Source: Xenophilus sp. L33 (GTDB taxonomy: Bacteria; Pseudomonadota; Gammaproteobacteria; Burkholderiales; Burkholderiaceae_C). Taken from it: a stretch of DNA of 64,000 nt. How positions within the stretch are numbered: position 1 is the first letter of the stretch; each line of letters begins with the position of its first letter. Below the pieces are notes generated by a model, which was not told the origin of the DNA, did no database searches, and saw nothing but the letters and a program-made list of their open reading frames with translations. Positions 49,646 to 58,882 of this stretch are shown here, piece after piece. A program made the position numbers and the translations under genes. The DNA lies in NCBI RefSeq assembly GCF_009765735.1, contig NZ_LMUW01000188.1:1-64000 (forward strand). The letters run 5' to 3'.

Positions 49646-52600
49646 GCGCGCAGCTCTTGAAGCAGGACGGCGGCCTCGATGACTTCGGCGCTCGCGCCCG
49701 CGCCGGTCACCTTCACCAGCGTCGAGGCCAGCAGGTCACGAGCGCCGGTGCGATCGCCGGCGGCCGCCATCCTCTTGACCAGGCCGAGCGCGGCGCGCAG
49801 TTCGAGCAGCACGGTGCCCTGGCGTTGCGCGGTCTCGATCGCGCGCCCGAAATCGGCGCGGACCGCCGCGTCGGCCGATGCACCGCCTTCGGCCAGGATC
49901 TCGGCCCTCAAGCGGAACAGTTCGGCGTCGTAGTAGTGCTCGTGATGGCGCTCGGCATGGGCGATCGCCTCGCTGACCGTCGCCAGCGCCTGGTCGCGGT
50001 CGCCGACGGCGACGTGGCCCGCGGCAAGTCCGGCCATGAAGAAGCCGCTGTTGAGTTCGGCCCCGGACGCGCGCCAGGCCGGCAAGGTCGCCCCGAGGAT
50101 GCCGACCGCTTCCGGCGCCGCGCCGAGTGCCGCCTTGGCCACGCCCAGGTGCATCGCGCCGGCCGCCTGCCAGACGCCGAAGCCGTGCCGCGTGGCGATC
50201 TCGATCACCAGGCCCGCATGGTGCGCGGCCCGCTCCGACTGCCGGCGCAGGTTCTCGAACATGGCGACGAAGCAGTGCGCATAGGCGACGTCGAAGGGCC
50301 GGCCCGAGGCCTCGGCCTGGGCCACAGCGCCCTGCGCGTGCGCGTCGGCCGGCGAGGCCTCGCCCAGCATCCAGCAGACGATCGCCAGCAGGGACATGGC
50401 GGCGACCGCCGGATCCTGCGGGGTCGGGAACACCTTGCGCGCGCCGTCGGCCGTGCGGTAGATGTCGAGTGCCTTCAAGAGCGCCATCCGGCCGGCCTGC
50501 GCCTCGCCGCTGTAGACCAGCGTGTAGCCCTGCATGAGGTAGCCCTCGATCAGGAACTCGGCGCGCTGCGTCTGTTCGCCCAGGCGCACCAGGTGCTCCG
50601 ACAGCTCGCGCGAGGTCGCGGCGTCGGAGCGCACGATGTACAGCGCGCAAAGGCCTCGCAGCACCCAGAAGAGGTCGTCGGTCTCGCCGATCAGCCGGCA
50701 CAGCTCGCGGGCGCGCTGGTTGGTGGCCTCGACCTCGGGCGCCGCGAAGCCGCGGGTCGCCGCCAGGCTCATGCCCAGGTGCACCCGCAGGCCCAGCTCC
50801 AGGCGATGGCGCGACGCCTCGTCGGGCACCCGCGGCAGCAGCGCCAGCCCTTGCTCGAAATACTTGCAGGCCTCGGTGTGCGCCGCCGCCGCGCTCGCGA
50901 GCAGGCCCGCCTGCTGCAGGAAGGGCACCGCCCGGGCTTCGAGCCCGGCCTCGATCAGATGCTGGGCCAGCACCTCGGGCTCGCGGGCGGCGGCGCCCGC
51001 ATCGGCCTCGAGGATCTGCGCGATGCGCGCATGCAGCGCCTGCCGCTTGGGCCGGAGCATGGTGGCGTAGGCCGCGTCCTGGATCAGCGCGTGCTTGAAG
51101 ACGTAGCTCGCGTCCGGCGCGATGCCGCGGCAGTGGATCAGCCCGGCCTCGCTCAGCCGGTCGAGCGTTTCCTGCAGTTCGGCGGCCGGCAGCCGCACCA
51201 GCGCGGCCAGCATCGCGTGCGGGAACTCCCGCCCGATCGCGGCGCCCACCTGCACCACTTCCTTCACCACGGCCAGGCGGTCGAGTCGCGCCAGCAATGA
51301 ATCGTGCAGGGTGCTCGGCACCGCCAGCGTGCGCATCGGGCCGGTGAGCACGAAGCGGTCGGCTTCTTCCAGCAGCAGGCCGGACTCCATGGTTGCCTTG
51401 GTGAGCTCCTCGACGTAGAGCGGGATGCCGTCGCTCTTCTGGAGGATGTGTTCGAGGATCTCGTCAGGGATCGGCTTGCCGCCGGCGTGGTGACGCACCA
51501 TCGCCGAGCGATCGTCCGCCGCCAGCGGCGACAGTTCGAGCAGCTGCGCCTGCGGCAGGTCGGCCCAGGGCGGCTCGAAGTCCGGCCGGCCGGTGGCCAG
51601 CACCATCACCGGGAGATGGTCGATCTTGCGGGCGATCTGCTCCAGCAGGCCGAGGGTCGACGGATCGACCCAGTGCAGGTCCTCGACGATCACCAGCACC
51701 GGCTGCTGCTGCGCGAGTCGCAGCACCTGGGCCTCGAGCACCCGCAGGGTCTGCTCGCGCTGGCGCTCCGGGCTGTCGGCGACCGGTGCGTGGCCTTCGG
51801 CGCTCGGAATGGCGAGCAGCGCCGCCAGGTAGGGCAACGCGATCGCCAGTTCGTCCTGCGCGGAGTCGTCGTGCAGCAGCGCCTGCAGCTTGGCCAGCTT
51901 GGTGTCGTCGGAGTCGTCGTCCAGCAGCTTCGCGGCGTGGTGCAGCTGCCGCATCACCGGGTAGAACGCGGTGTTCTGGAACCGGGTCGAGCAGTAGTAG
52001 CGCAGCACCGTGTGCGGCTGGTCGGCGGCCGCTTCGCGCAGCGCCTCGCTCAGGCGCGACTTGCCCAGGCCGGGATCGCCCCGGAGCGTGATGATCGATC
52101 CGGCGCCATCGCGCGCCCGGCGCCAGCGCTCCTTCAGCACCGGCAATTCGACCACCCGGTCTACCAGCGGCCCGAGTTCGATGCCCGAGGGGCCGGCGTC
52201 CGAGACCTCGTCGAGCTGCCGCTCGGCCAGCACCCGCCACACGGGCACCGGCTCGTCGAAGCCCTTCATCGCGTGGCGGCCCTGGTCGGTGCACGAGAAG
52301 CGGTGGCCGATGAGGCGCCGAGTCACGCTGCCGATGAGGATCTCGCCCGGCTCGGCCATCGACTGCAGGCGGGCGGCCAGGTTGGGCGTGCTGCCGACCA
52401 CCGCCTCCTCGCGCGATCGGCCTTCGCCGAGAACGTCGCCGACGACCACGATGCCGGTGGCGATGCCGATGCGCAATTGCAGCCGGATGTCGGCCAGCGG
52501 CCGCAGCGCCTCGATCGCGGAATTCAGTTCCAGCGCGGCGCGCACCGCCCGCGCGGAGTCGTCCTCGTGGGCCTTCGGATAGCCGAAGAAGACCAGGATG

Positions 52601-52989
52601 CCGTCGCCCATGTATCGGTTGATGAAGCCGCCGTGACTCGCAATGACGTCGGTCGCCGCGGTCTGGAAGGCGCGCAACACGATGCGCAACTCTTCCGGGT
52701 CCAGCGCATTGGCCATTGCGGTGGAGCCGACCAGGTCGCAGAAGAGCACCGTGATCTGGCGCCGTTCCGGCTCGTTGCGCAATTCGCTGGCCGGTGGCTG
52801 CGCCTCGATCCAGACGATCACATCGCCGTCCTCGTCGCGTGCCACCTGTCGGCCGAGAATCAATTCCTGCACCAGGTCGGCGACCGCGCCCTCGTCCAAT
52901 TCGAATTGGCGCCGAAGCGCAACGCGGGTGAGTCGTCTCCGGCGTCGCAACAACGCCACCGCCTCGTCCACTACCAGTTCGAAATTCAT
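49642..52989 (-). CDS. Class III cyclase-domain protein with AAA ATPase and TPR repeats
   Basis: Protein of 1115 residues. Residues of about 75-245 form a class III nucleotidyl-cyclase domain with metal Asp85 (FCDLVGST) and Asp129 (YMGDGI); in the purine-specificity region (EEAVVGSTPNLAARL) the lysine of adenylyl cyclases is absent. A P-loop (GDPGLGKSRLSE, about 301-312) opens an AAA/STAND-type ATPase, with VLVIVEDLHWVD as the Walker B, and the C-terminal half consists of helical TPR-like repeats. Such proteins are large signal-responsive regulators. The reductase gene overlaps its stop. It is divergent from the haem peroxidase gene. Confidence 0.9.
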   Translation of the reverse strand: MNFELVVDEAVALLRRRRRLTRVALRRQFELDEGAVADLVQELILGRQVARDEDGDVIVWIEAQPPASELRNEPERRQITVLFCDLVGSTAMANALDPEELRIVLRAFQTAATDVIASHGGFINRYMGDGILVFFGYPKAHEDDSARAVRAALELNSAIEALRPLADIRLQLRIGIATGIVVVGDVLGEGRSREEAVVGSTPNLAARLQSMAEPGEILIGSVTRRLIGHRFSCTDQGRHAMKGFDEPVPVWRVLAERQLDEVSDAGPSGIELGPLVDRVVELPVLKERWRRARDGAGSIITLRGDPGLGKSRLSEALREAAADQPHTVLRYYCSTRFQNTAFYPVMRQLHHAAKLLDDDSDDTKLAKLQALLHDDSAQDELAIALPYLAALLAIPSAEGHAPVADSPERQREQTLRVLEAQVLRLAQQQPVLVIVEDLHWVDPSTLGLLEQIARKIDHLPVMVLATGRPDFEPPWADLPQAQLLELSPLAADDRSAMVRHHAGGKPIPDEILEHILQKSDGIPLYVEELTKATMESGLLLEEADRFVLTGPMRTLAVPSTLHDSLLARLDRLAVVKEVVQVGAAIGREFPHAMLAALVRLPAAELQETLDRLSEAGLIHCRGIAPDASYVFKHALIQDAAYATMLRPKRQALHARIAQILEADAGAAAREPEVLAQHLIEAGLEARAVPFLQQAGLLASAAAAHTEACKYFEQGLALLPRVPDEASRHRLELGLRVHLGMSLAATRGFAAPEVEATNQRARELCRLIGETDDLFWVLRGLCALYIVRSDAATSRELSEHLVRLGEQTQRAEFLIEGYLMQGYTLVYSGEAQAGRMALLKALDIYRTADGARKVFPTPQDPAVAAMSLLAIVCWMLGEASPADAHAQGAVAQAEASGRPFDVAYAHCFVAMFENLRRQSERAAHHAGLVIEIATRHGFGVWQAAGAMHLGVAKAALGAAPEAVGILGATLPAWRASGAELNSGFFMAGLAAGHVAVGDRDQALATVSEAIAHAERHHEHYYDAELFRLRAEILAEGGASADAAVRADFGRAIETAQRQGTVLLELRAALGLVKRMAAAGDRTGARDLLASTLVKVTGAGASAEVIEAAVLLQELRA

Positions 52990-53206
52990 GGGTTGCTCTT
53001 GATTGCGCGGGAGGCTAACACGCTTCACCGCCGGCCCCGCTGCTGCCGCGAAGCGCACGCAGGAGCGGGTCATGTTCTTTTATCGATACAAGACGTCCAT
53101 CCCGATGGCTACCACCGACAGCCTAGCCTGCACAGTGGATGCATCGATGATGAGTGACAACTAACATGACTCGCTCCTGACCAGATCGAACAACACTGGA
53201 GAAGTC

Positions 53207-54904
53207 ATGAGCGATTCCGGACACGGCTTTGTAGGCACCCGCGAGCAATCCTTCACCTCACTCATCGCGGAGAAGCATCCGCTCTTCGACATGCAGAAGC
53301 TGGCCGCGCTGGCCGCTTCCATGAAGGGCGACGTGGACACGGTCAAGGACGGTCCGGACCCGGAAGAGAATCTCTGGGTGCCGGCGGGCTATACCTATTT
53401 CGGGCAATTGGTCGACCACGATCTGACTTTCGACAGCACGTCTTCGTTGAATCCGGCGGACATCAATTCCGGCTCGACCAGCCGCGCTCCCAGCAACCTG
53501 CGCAGTCCCCGCTTCGACCTCGATTGCCTCTACGGCGACGGCCCGGCGGCCCAGCCCTTCATGTATGCCAACGACGGCGCGACGCTGATGTACGGCGGCA
53601 ATGGCGGCGCCCCGGTGCAGCGGGTGTCGGCCAGCGGGGAAGTGGTGGAAGAGACCGCTTCGTGGGACCTGCTGCGCGCGCCGAACGGCCGGGCCATCAT
53701 CGGCGACAAGCGCAATGACGAGAACTCGATCATCTGCCAATTGCAATTGGGCTTCATCAAGTACCACAACGCGGTGGTCGGCGCGCTCAAGAACAAGGAC
53801 CCGGCCGGCTGGAACGTGCCGAACGACCTCTTCCTGTCGGCGCGCAACGAGGTCCGCTGGACCTACCAGACCCTGATCCTGGAAGACTTCCTGCCGCGCA
53901 TCGTCGACCATGCGGTCTTTGCCGACCTGCGCGGCAAGTCGCCGGCGGCGCGCAACAACGACTACCTGCTCTACACACCGGACCTGCGCAGCAACCTGCC
54001 GCGCGAATTCGTCGCCGCCGCCTATCGCTTCGGGCATTCGGGCGTGCGCACCGGCTACCGGCTGAACGGGCGGCACGGCGAGGCCGGAGGGACGAAGCTG
54101 AGCATCTTCCCGGCGAGCAACCAGACGACGGTCGACACCGACAGCATGCTCGGCTTCGATCCGCTGCCCAAGCACCACGTGATCGACACCTGGGACCGCT
54201 TCTTCCCGAACACGGCCGCCGGCGTCTTCACCCACGAAGACCGGAGCCAGGCGGCGGGCGACACCGCCGATGGCCGGGTGCGGCTGCAATTCGCCTACAA
54301 GCTCGATCCGACGATCGTCGACCCGCTCGGCGTGTTGCCGCTCAGTGTGGCCGGCGGCGGCGCCGCGTCGGAAGCGGCCAACGACATCGCACCCGCGAAG
54401 ATGCCCGACCCGCAGCGCCCATCGCTGGCCCTGCTCAACCTGCTGCGCGGCAACATCTACCAGATCCAGAGCGGTCAGGCCTTCGCCGCACGGCTGCAGA
54501 CGAAGTTCCCGGCCGCGCAGCCGCTGGCCGCGAAGTACCTTTGCACCCGGCAATCGACCGGCGTCGACGGCCAGTTCAAGTTCGTGCCGATCGACACAAG
54601 CCTGCAATCCGACACGCCGCTCTGGTTCTATGTGCTGGCCGAGGCGCAGAAGCCGATGGTGGACGCCATCCAGTTGGCGAGCGACGGCAGCTTCGACGAG
54701 AAGCAGATGCTGACCGGTCCCGGCGCGAAGACGCAGCTCGGCTGGGTCGGCGGACGCATCGTGGCCGAAGTCTTCTTCGGACTCATCGATGCGGATCCGG
54801 AGTCGGTCGCCAACATGGCGCCGGCCGGCTGGAAGCCGACGCTGGGCGGCGACCAGAGCCTCCTCGTGGCCAACCTCCTGCGATTCGCGCACAGACCCGC
54901 ATGA
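53207..54904 (+). CDS. Animal-type haem peroxidase
   Basis: Protein of 565 residues of the animal haem peroxidase/cyclooxygenase superfamily. Landmarks are GQLVDHDLTFD with the distal His71, ARNEVRWTYQTLILEDFLPRIV, and AAAYRFGHSGVRTGY with the proximal His277. There is no signal peptide or transmembrane span, so it is cytoplasmic unless exported otherwise. Bacterial members are rare and mostly unstudied; relatives oxidise fatty acids or halides. The stop overlaps the start of a lipoprotein hydrolase gene (ATGA at 54901-54904). The start has AACACTGGAGAAGTC upstream. Confidence 0.9.
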   Translation: MSDSGHGFVGTREQSFTSLIAEKHPLFDMQKLAALAASMKGDVDTVKDGPDPEENLWVPAGYTYFGQLVDHDLTFDSTSSLNPADINSGSTSRAPSNLRSPRFDLDCLYGDGPAAQPFMYANDGATLMYGGNGGAPVQRVSASGEVVEETASWDLLRAPNGRAIIGDKRNDENSIICQLQLGFIKYHNAVVGALKNKDPAGWNVPNDLFLSARNEVRWTYQTLILEDFLPRIVDHAVFADLRGKSPAARNNDYLLYTPDLRSNLPREFVAAAYRFGHSGVRTGYRLNGRHGEAGGTKLSIFPASNQTTVDTDSMLGFDPLPKHHVIDTWDRFFPNTAAGVFTHEDRSQAAGDTADGRVRLQFAYKLDPTIVDPLGVLPLSVAGGGAASEAANDIAPAKMPDPQRPSLALLNLLRGNIYQIQSGQAFAARLQTKFPAAQPLAAKYLCTRQSTGVDGQFKFVPIDTSLQSDTPLWFYVLAEAQKPMVDAIQLASDGSFDEKQMLTGPGAKTQLGWVGGRIVAEVFFGLIDADPESVANMAPAGWKPTLGGDQSLLVANLLRFAHRPA

Positions 54905-56409
54905 CCGCACTCAAGTGGCTGTTCGCCGTCCTCTGCCTCTCGCTGCTCTGGGGCTGCACCTGCCTCGCCGAGATCCGTTACAGGCACGACGTCGATCCCG
55001 CACCGGTCGTCGTCAACGAGAAGGCGCCGGACGTGGCCTGCGGACCGAAGGACGCGGCCAGCGACGCACATGCCTATTCGATGGAGCAATTGGCCGATGC
55101 CGACGATGCGTGGGCCGGCTATGTCGAATTCGACGACGAAGGCTGGATCTACACCCCGCGCAACAGGGAGCCGACGCAGTTGCAGGCCTTCGAGAAGCGG
55201 CTGCGCGGCGAGTTGTCGAATCCGGCCTACGACAGCTCGGACTTCCTGGTGGTCGCCTTCGTGCATGGCTGGCATCACAACGCGAATGCGGAAGACTGCA
55301 ATGTCCACGAATTCCGCGCGATGCTGAAGATCGCGGCGCAGCGCTACGCGCAAGCCGCGCAGGTCCCGGGCGCCCTTCCTCATCCGCGGCGCATCGTCGG
55401 TGTCTACGTGGGCTGGCGCGGCGAATCGGTGAACCTGGAAGGTGCCAACGAGACCACGGTGCTGGACCGCAACAACGCCGCGGACCGGGTCGCGCGCGGC
55501 GATGTGCGCGAAGTCTTCGCCACCCTGCGCAAGATCCAGATCGAGCAGTCGCAGAAGAAGTTCGGCGACGCGCCGCGCGCCGACCGCATGCGCACCGTCG
55601 TCATCGGCCACAGCTTCGGTGGCCTGATCGCCTTCCATGGCCTGTCGCCGGCGGTGCTCAACGAGCTGACCCTCACCAAGCCGGACGATGCGACGGCGGG
55701 CTGCAAGCCGACATTGGCCTGGAACCGCGCCTCTTCGAAGACGCCGGCGATCTCCAAGGCGAGCGCCGTGTCGCCCGCCGTCCAGTCGGCGCTGGCGCCG
55801 GTATTCCCCGACATGCTGGTGCTCATCAATCCGGCTTTCGAGGCGACCCGGTTCGAGACCCTGCACGAACTGATGCGACCGTCGCAGGGCTGCAGCTACG
55901 ACGGCATGGACCAGGTGCAGAAGCCCAAGGTGATCGTGGTCACCGCCGACAACGACCAGTGGACCGGCAAGGTGTTCACCGCCGGCCGCACGGTGCTGAC
56001 CGCGCTGGAGGCCTATCCGCGGGCGGGCGACGACGGCAAGCCGTCCAGGGAGCGCGACGCCAACACGCACGCGATCGGCTTCACCGAGCGCTATGTCACC
56101 CACCGGCTCTGCCTGAAGTCGGGCGCCGACGGCAAGGCCTTCGCGGTCGCCTCGCTGACACCGCCCGCGGACCCCGACTGGACGCCGCTTGAGCGCTTCG
56201 CGCCGGTCTGGGTGGTGCGGGCGCCGCCCGAGATCATCAACGGGCATGACGGCTTCCTGTTCGCCAAGCCGGGCGCCGACGGCAAGCAGGCGCCCTACCT
56301 GCTCGACTGGCTGGTCGACATCGACCTGTCGGAATCGATCAGGAATTCGCAGGCGCTGGTCGGCACGAACCAGTGCCTGGCTGGCACGGCAGGCGCGGCA
56401 CCGTCCTGA
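54901..56409 (+). CDS. Lipoprotein alpha/beta hydrolase (esterase)
   Basis: Protein of 502 residues with a lipoprotein signal (MTALKWLFAVLCLSLLWGC; Cys19). The hydrolase part has VVAFVHGWHHNA (oxyanion region) and the nucleophile elbow IGHSFGGL with Ser238; a late GHDGFLF supplies a candidate His. Cysteines are spread through the mature protein. It resembles serine esterases and lipases of the DUF900-like or PGAP1-like groups, but I cannot name one. The start overlaps the peroxidase stop by four bases, so the two are translated together. Confidence 0.85.
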   Translation: MTALKWLFAVLCLSLLWGCTCLAEIRYRHDVDPAPVVVNEKAPDVACGPKDAASDAHAYSMEQLADADDAWAGYVEFDDEGWIYTPRNREPTQLQAFEKRLRGELSNPAYDSSDFLVVAFVHGWHHNANAEDCNVHEFRAMLKIAAQRYAQAAQVPGALPHPRRIVGVYVGWRGESVNLEGANETTVLDRNNAADRVARGDVREVFATLRKIQIEQSQKKFGDAPRADRMRTVVIGHSFGGLIAFHGLSPAVLNELTLTKPDDATAGCKPTLAWNRASSKTPAISKASAVSPAVQSALAPVFPDMLVLINPAFEATRFETLHELMRPSQGCSYDGMDQVQKPKVIVVTADNDQWTGKVFTAGRTVLTALEAYPRAGDDGKPSRERDANTHAIGFTERYVTHRLCLKSGADGKAFAVASLTPPADPDWTPLERFAPVWVVRAPPEIINGHDGFLFAKPGADGKQAPYLLDWLVDIDLSESIRNSQALVGTNQCLAGTAGAAPS

Positions 56410-56410
56410 A

Positions 56411-57466
56411 TCAGTGCGGTGCGTCGTTGAGGTCGTATTTCATGATCCGGCCGTGACGGCCTTCGACGTCCCGCTCGACCGCGTAGACATCGCCGCTGGA
56501 CGCGCTGCGCTGCGCCAGCACCGCATCGAGCGCGGCCAGGTCGGCCGCATCGAGCTGGAGGCCGAGCACCTTCAGGTGGTCGGCCAGGTGGTCGCCCCGC
56601 CGCACGCCGACGATCACCGCGGCCACCGAGGGCTGCTGCAACACCCAGCGCATCGCCACGGTGGCGATCGACACCGCGTGCCGCTGCGCGATGCCCTGCA
56701 GCACGCGCAACAGATGCTGGAACAGGTCCCAGCCGCCGAAGTCGTCGATGATCAACTTGTATTTCACGAGCGAGCGGTTCTCCAGTTCCTGTGCCGGCTC
56801 GCTCGCGCCCAGCCAACGTTCCGAGAGAAAGCCGCCGGCCACGCTGCCATAGCACAGGAGCTTCATGCCGGCCTCGACGCAATAGGGCGTCAGGCTGGCA
56901 CGCGGACGTTGGTCGAGCAATGAATATTGCACCTGCATGCTGACCAGTGGCACATCGGCCTCCACCAGTTCGCGGGCGTGCGCGGTGTCGAAATTGGTGC
57001 CGCCCAGGCGGTCGATCTTGCCGGCGCGTTGCAATTCGACCAGCCAATTCGCGACTTCGAGATAGCGCGGCACCGCATAGTCCCACCAATGGAATTGCAC
57101 CAGGTCGAGTCGCTCCATGCGCAGGCGCTTGAGCGAACGGTCGATGGTCTGCTCGACCTGGCGGCGGTCGATGGTGCCGAGCAGGTTCAGGTCCGGCACG
57201 AACTTGGTGTGCACCCGCAGGTCGGCGAGGCTGTCGCGGCCATGTCGAGCCTGGTAGTCGGCGCGGAATTCGCCGATCAGTTCCTCGACACCGGTGTAGA
57301 TGTCGGCGCAGTCGAAGGTGCGGATGCCGGCTTCGTAGTAGGCCGCCATGTCGGCGATCGCGCCGGCGTGATCGACTTCGCCATGGCCGCCGGCCAGTTG
57401 CCAGCCTCCCTTGAGAAGGCGCGAGATGCGGTAGCCCGGCGCCAGTTCGATGTTCGAGGATGTCAT
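56411..57466 (-). CDS. Aldo/keto reductase
   Basis: Protein of 351 residues with the AKR TIM barrel: YRISRLLKGGWQLAGG, GIRTFDCADIYTG with catalytic Asp and Tyr, the KF of VHTKFVP (lysine), and VQFHWWD (histidine). The C-terminal VSIATVAMRWVLQQPSVAAVIVGVR follows the family. Substrate unknown. Its start overlaps the stop of the TIGR04076 gene upstream (57463-57466), so they are translationally coupled; the XRE-cupin regulator gene precedes both in the same direction and may form one operon with them. Confidence 0.9.
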   Translation of the reverse strand: MTSSNIELAPGYRISRLLKGGWQLAGGHGEVDHAGAIADMAAYYEAGIRTFDCADIYTGVEELIGEFRADYQARHGRDSLADLRVHTKFVPDLNLLGTIDRRQVEQTIDRSLKRLRMERLDLVQFHWWDYAVPRYLEVANWLVELQRAGKIDRLGGTNFDTAHARELVEADVPLVSMQVQYSLLDQRPRASLTPYCVEAGMKLLCYGSVAGGFLSERWLGASEPAQELENRSLVKYKLIIDDFGGWDLFQHLLRVLQGIAQRHAVSIATVAMRWVLQQPSVAAVIVGVRRGDHLADHLKVLGLQLDAADLAALDAVLAQRSASSGDVYAVERDVEGRHGRIMKYDLNDAPH

Positions 57467-57819
57467 GGAGTCGCTTTCGATGGATGGACCACGGCCGTCG
57501 TGTCGGCATGGCGGAAGCTGCGGGTGCCGGTGCGCGTGATGCGAAAGCGCGACGGGCAATTCGGATCGGGACAGGCGACCTCGGCGTCGGTGCTCATCCA
57601 GTCGTTGGCGTCGGTCGGCCGCTGCTTGGCGGCCAGCAGCGGCAGCAAGGCACCGAGCGAATAGATCGAGAAGCCCTGGCCGTCGGGCAGATGCAGCATC
57701 TCGCCGCGCAATTCGAAATGGTCGCCGACCCTGGCGCCGCAAAGAAGCCGGGCGCCTTCGGGGGCCACCACCTCGACGCGCAGGTCGTACAGGGTGAAGC
57801 CCAAGTCTTCGGTGGACAT
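57463..57819 (-). CDS. TIGR04076 family protein
   Basis: Protein of 118 residues with the TIGR04076 pattern: LRVEVVAPEGARLLCGARVGDHFELRG, LPDGQGFSIYSLGALLPLLAAKQ, DANDW and CPDPNCPSRFRITRTG with a Cys pair. The family is small and uncharacterised, often beside oxidoreductases. The stop overlaps the aldo/keto reductase start by four bases, and the XRE-cupin gene lies 19 bases upstream in the same direction, so a three-gene unit is likely. Confidence 0.85.
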   Translation of the reverse strand: MSTEDLGFTLYDLRVEVVAPEGARLLCGARVGDHFELRGEMLHLPDGQGFSIYSLGALLPLLAAKQRPTDANDWMSTDAEVACPDPNCPSRFRITRTGTRSFRHADTTAVVHPSKATP

Positions 57820-57838
57820 GCTGCGGCCTTGCGTGGGT

Positions 57839-58375
57839 TCAGGGATTGGGCGGCGTCACCGACAGGATGATCTCGGTCGGCGCCTGCGAGCGGTTCATGT
57901 AGCGGTGCGGCAGGCGCGAGTCGAAGGAGATGCTCTCGCCGCCGTTCACCAGGTAGTCGATGCCCGCGACCTGCGCCACCAGCGCGCCCGCCACCACGTA
58001 GACGCATTCGGTCGACTCGTGGCCGCGCGGTTCCTCGGCCGAGGTCTGGCCGGGCCGGAGCACCGCCCGCAGCACCTCCAGCTGGCCGTTGCCGGGCGTC
58101 AGCCGCTCGTAGCCGACCTGGCCCTTCGGTGCGGTGAGCAGCGAGCGTTCGCCGGGCCGGCTGATCCAGACCGAAGGTGGCGCCGCGTCGGAGAAAAGCG
58201 AGGAGATCGATTCGTCGAAGACGCTGGCCAGGCGACGCACCGTTTCGAGGCTCGGATCGGTCACCGAGCGCTCGATCTGGCTCAGCAGCGTGGCCGAGAC
58301 GCCGGCCTGCGACGCCAGGTCGCGCAGGCTGAGGCCGCGGGCGCTTCGCAACTCCTTCACGCGTTCTCCGATCAT
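57839..58375 (-). CDS. XRE-family regulator with cupin sensor domain
   Basis: Protein of 178 residues. Residues 3-58 are an XRE HTH (VKELRSARGLSLRDLASQAGVSATLLSQIER), followed by a cupin (about 105-175; RGHESTECVYVVAGALVAQV and LPHRYMNRSQAP), the layout of PuuR-like regulators that sense small ligands. It is divergent (222 bases) from the DUF3311/symporter pair and precedes the TIGR04076 and reductase genes. Two direct repeats with GTGCAGT at both ends of the divergent region are candidate binding sites. It likely controls the symporter and itself. Confidence 0.92.
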   Translation of the reverse strand: MIGERVKELRSARGLSLRDLASQAGVSATLLSQIERSVTDPSLETVRRLASVFDESISSLFSDAAPPSVWISRPGERSLLTAPKGQVGYERLTPGNGQLEVLRAVLRPGQTSAEEPRGHESTECVYVVAGALVAQVAGIDYLVNGGESISFDSRLPHRYMNRSQAPTEIILSVTPPNP

Positions 58376-58389
58376 CGTGTCGTCCTGAA

Positions 58390-58583
58390 TTTTGTGCAGT
58401 GAGACTTCATCTTGGTGCGATGGTATGTGCTGCCAGACTGGACGTCAATGGGCATTGGACGCCACTGCAATCAGCCCTTCAAATGGCTTCTAGCGCATGT
58501 CGATTACAAAAATACTCACAAACCATCTTGCGTTTTTGCGCAATCCGGCTGCACACTTCGATCCGCAATTGTGCAGTCACACT
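58390..58583. promoter_or_regulatory. Candidate operator repeats in the XRE/symporter divergent region
   Basis: TTGTGCAGTGAGAC (58392-58405) next to the regulator start and TTGTGCAGTCACAC (58569-58582) just before the symporter-operon ribosome site are near-identical direct repeats. Between them lies an imperfect dyad around 58440-58462 (GACGTCAATG / CATTGGACGC). The arrangement at both promoters suits a regulator that controls both transcripts. Confidence 0.45.
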
Positions 58584-58597
58584 CTACAGGAGCGACG

Positions 58598-58882
58598 ATG
58601 AACGACACCTCCCGCGCAAGCGGCGACAGGCCTCGCCTCGGCCACCGCTGGCTATTGCTCTTCCCCTTCGTCTGGCAGGCGATCCTGGCGCCGGCGGTCA
58701 ACGACGTCGCGATGACGCCGCTCGGCATGCCCTTCCCGATGGTCTGGCAGATGGTGGGCATCGTCCTCACGAGCGTGGTGATCGGCATCGTCTTCCGGCT
58801 CGACGCCAATGCCGGCGTCGAAGACGACGAAGCCGACTTCCTGGCGCGCAGCGTGGCCGCAGACGAGGGCCACGCATCATGA
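58598..58882 (+). CDS. DUF3311 small membrane protein (symporter partner)
   Basis: Protein of 94 residues with two hydrophobic spans (about 18-33 and 48-66) and a soluble acidic tail. DUF3311 proteins are encoded immediately before sodium:solute symporters and are thought to be their small subunits, as in YhdT/PanF-type pairs. The start follows ACAGGAGCGACG. The stop overlaps the symporter start (ATGA at 58879-58882). Confidence 0.85.
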   Translation: MNDTSRASGDRPRLGHRWLLLFPFVWQAILAPAVNDVAMTPLGMPFPMVWQMVGIVLTSVVIGIVFRLDANAGVEDDEADFLARSVAADEGHAS

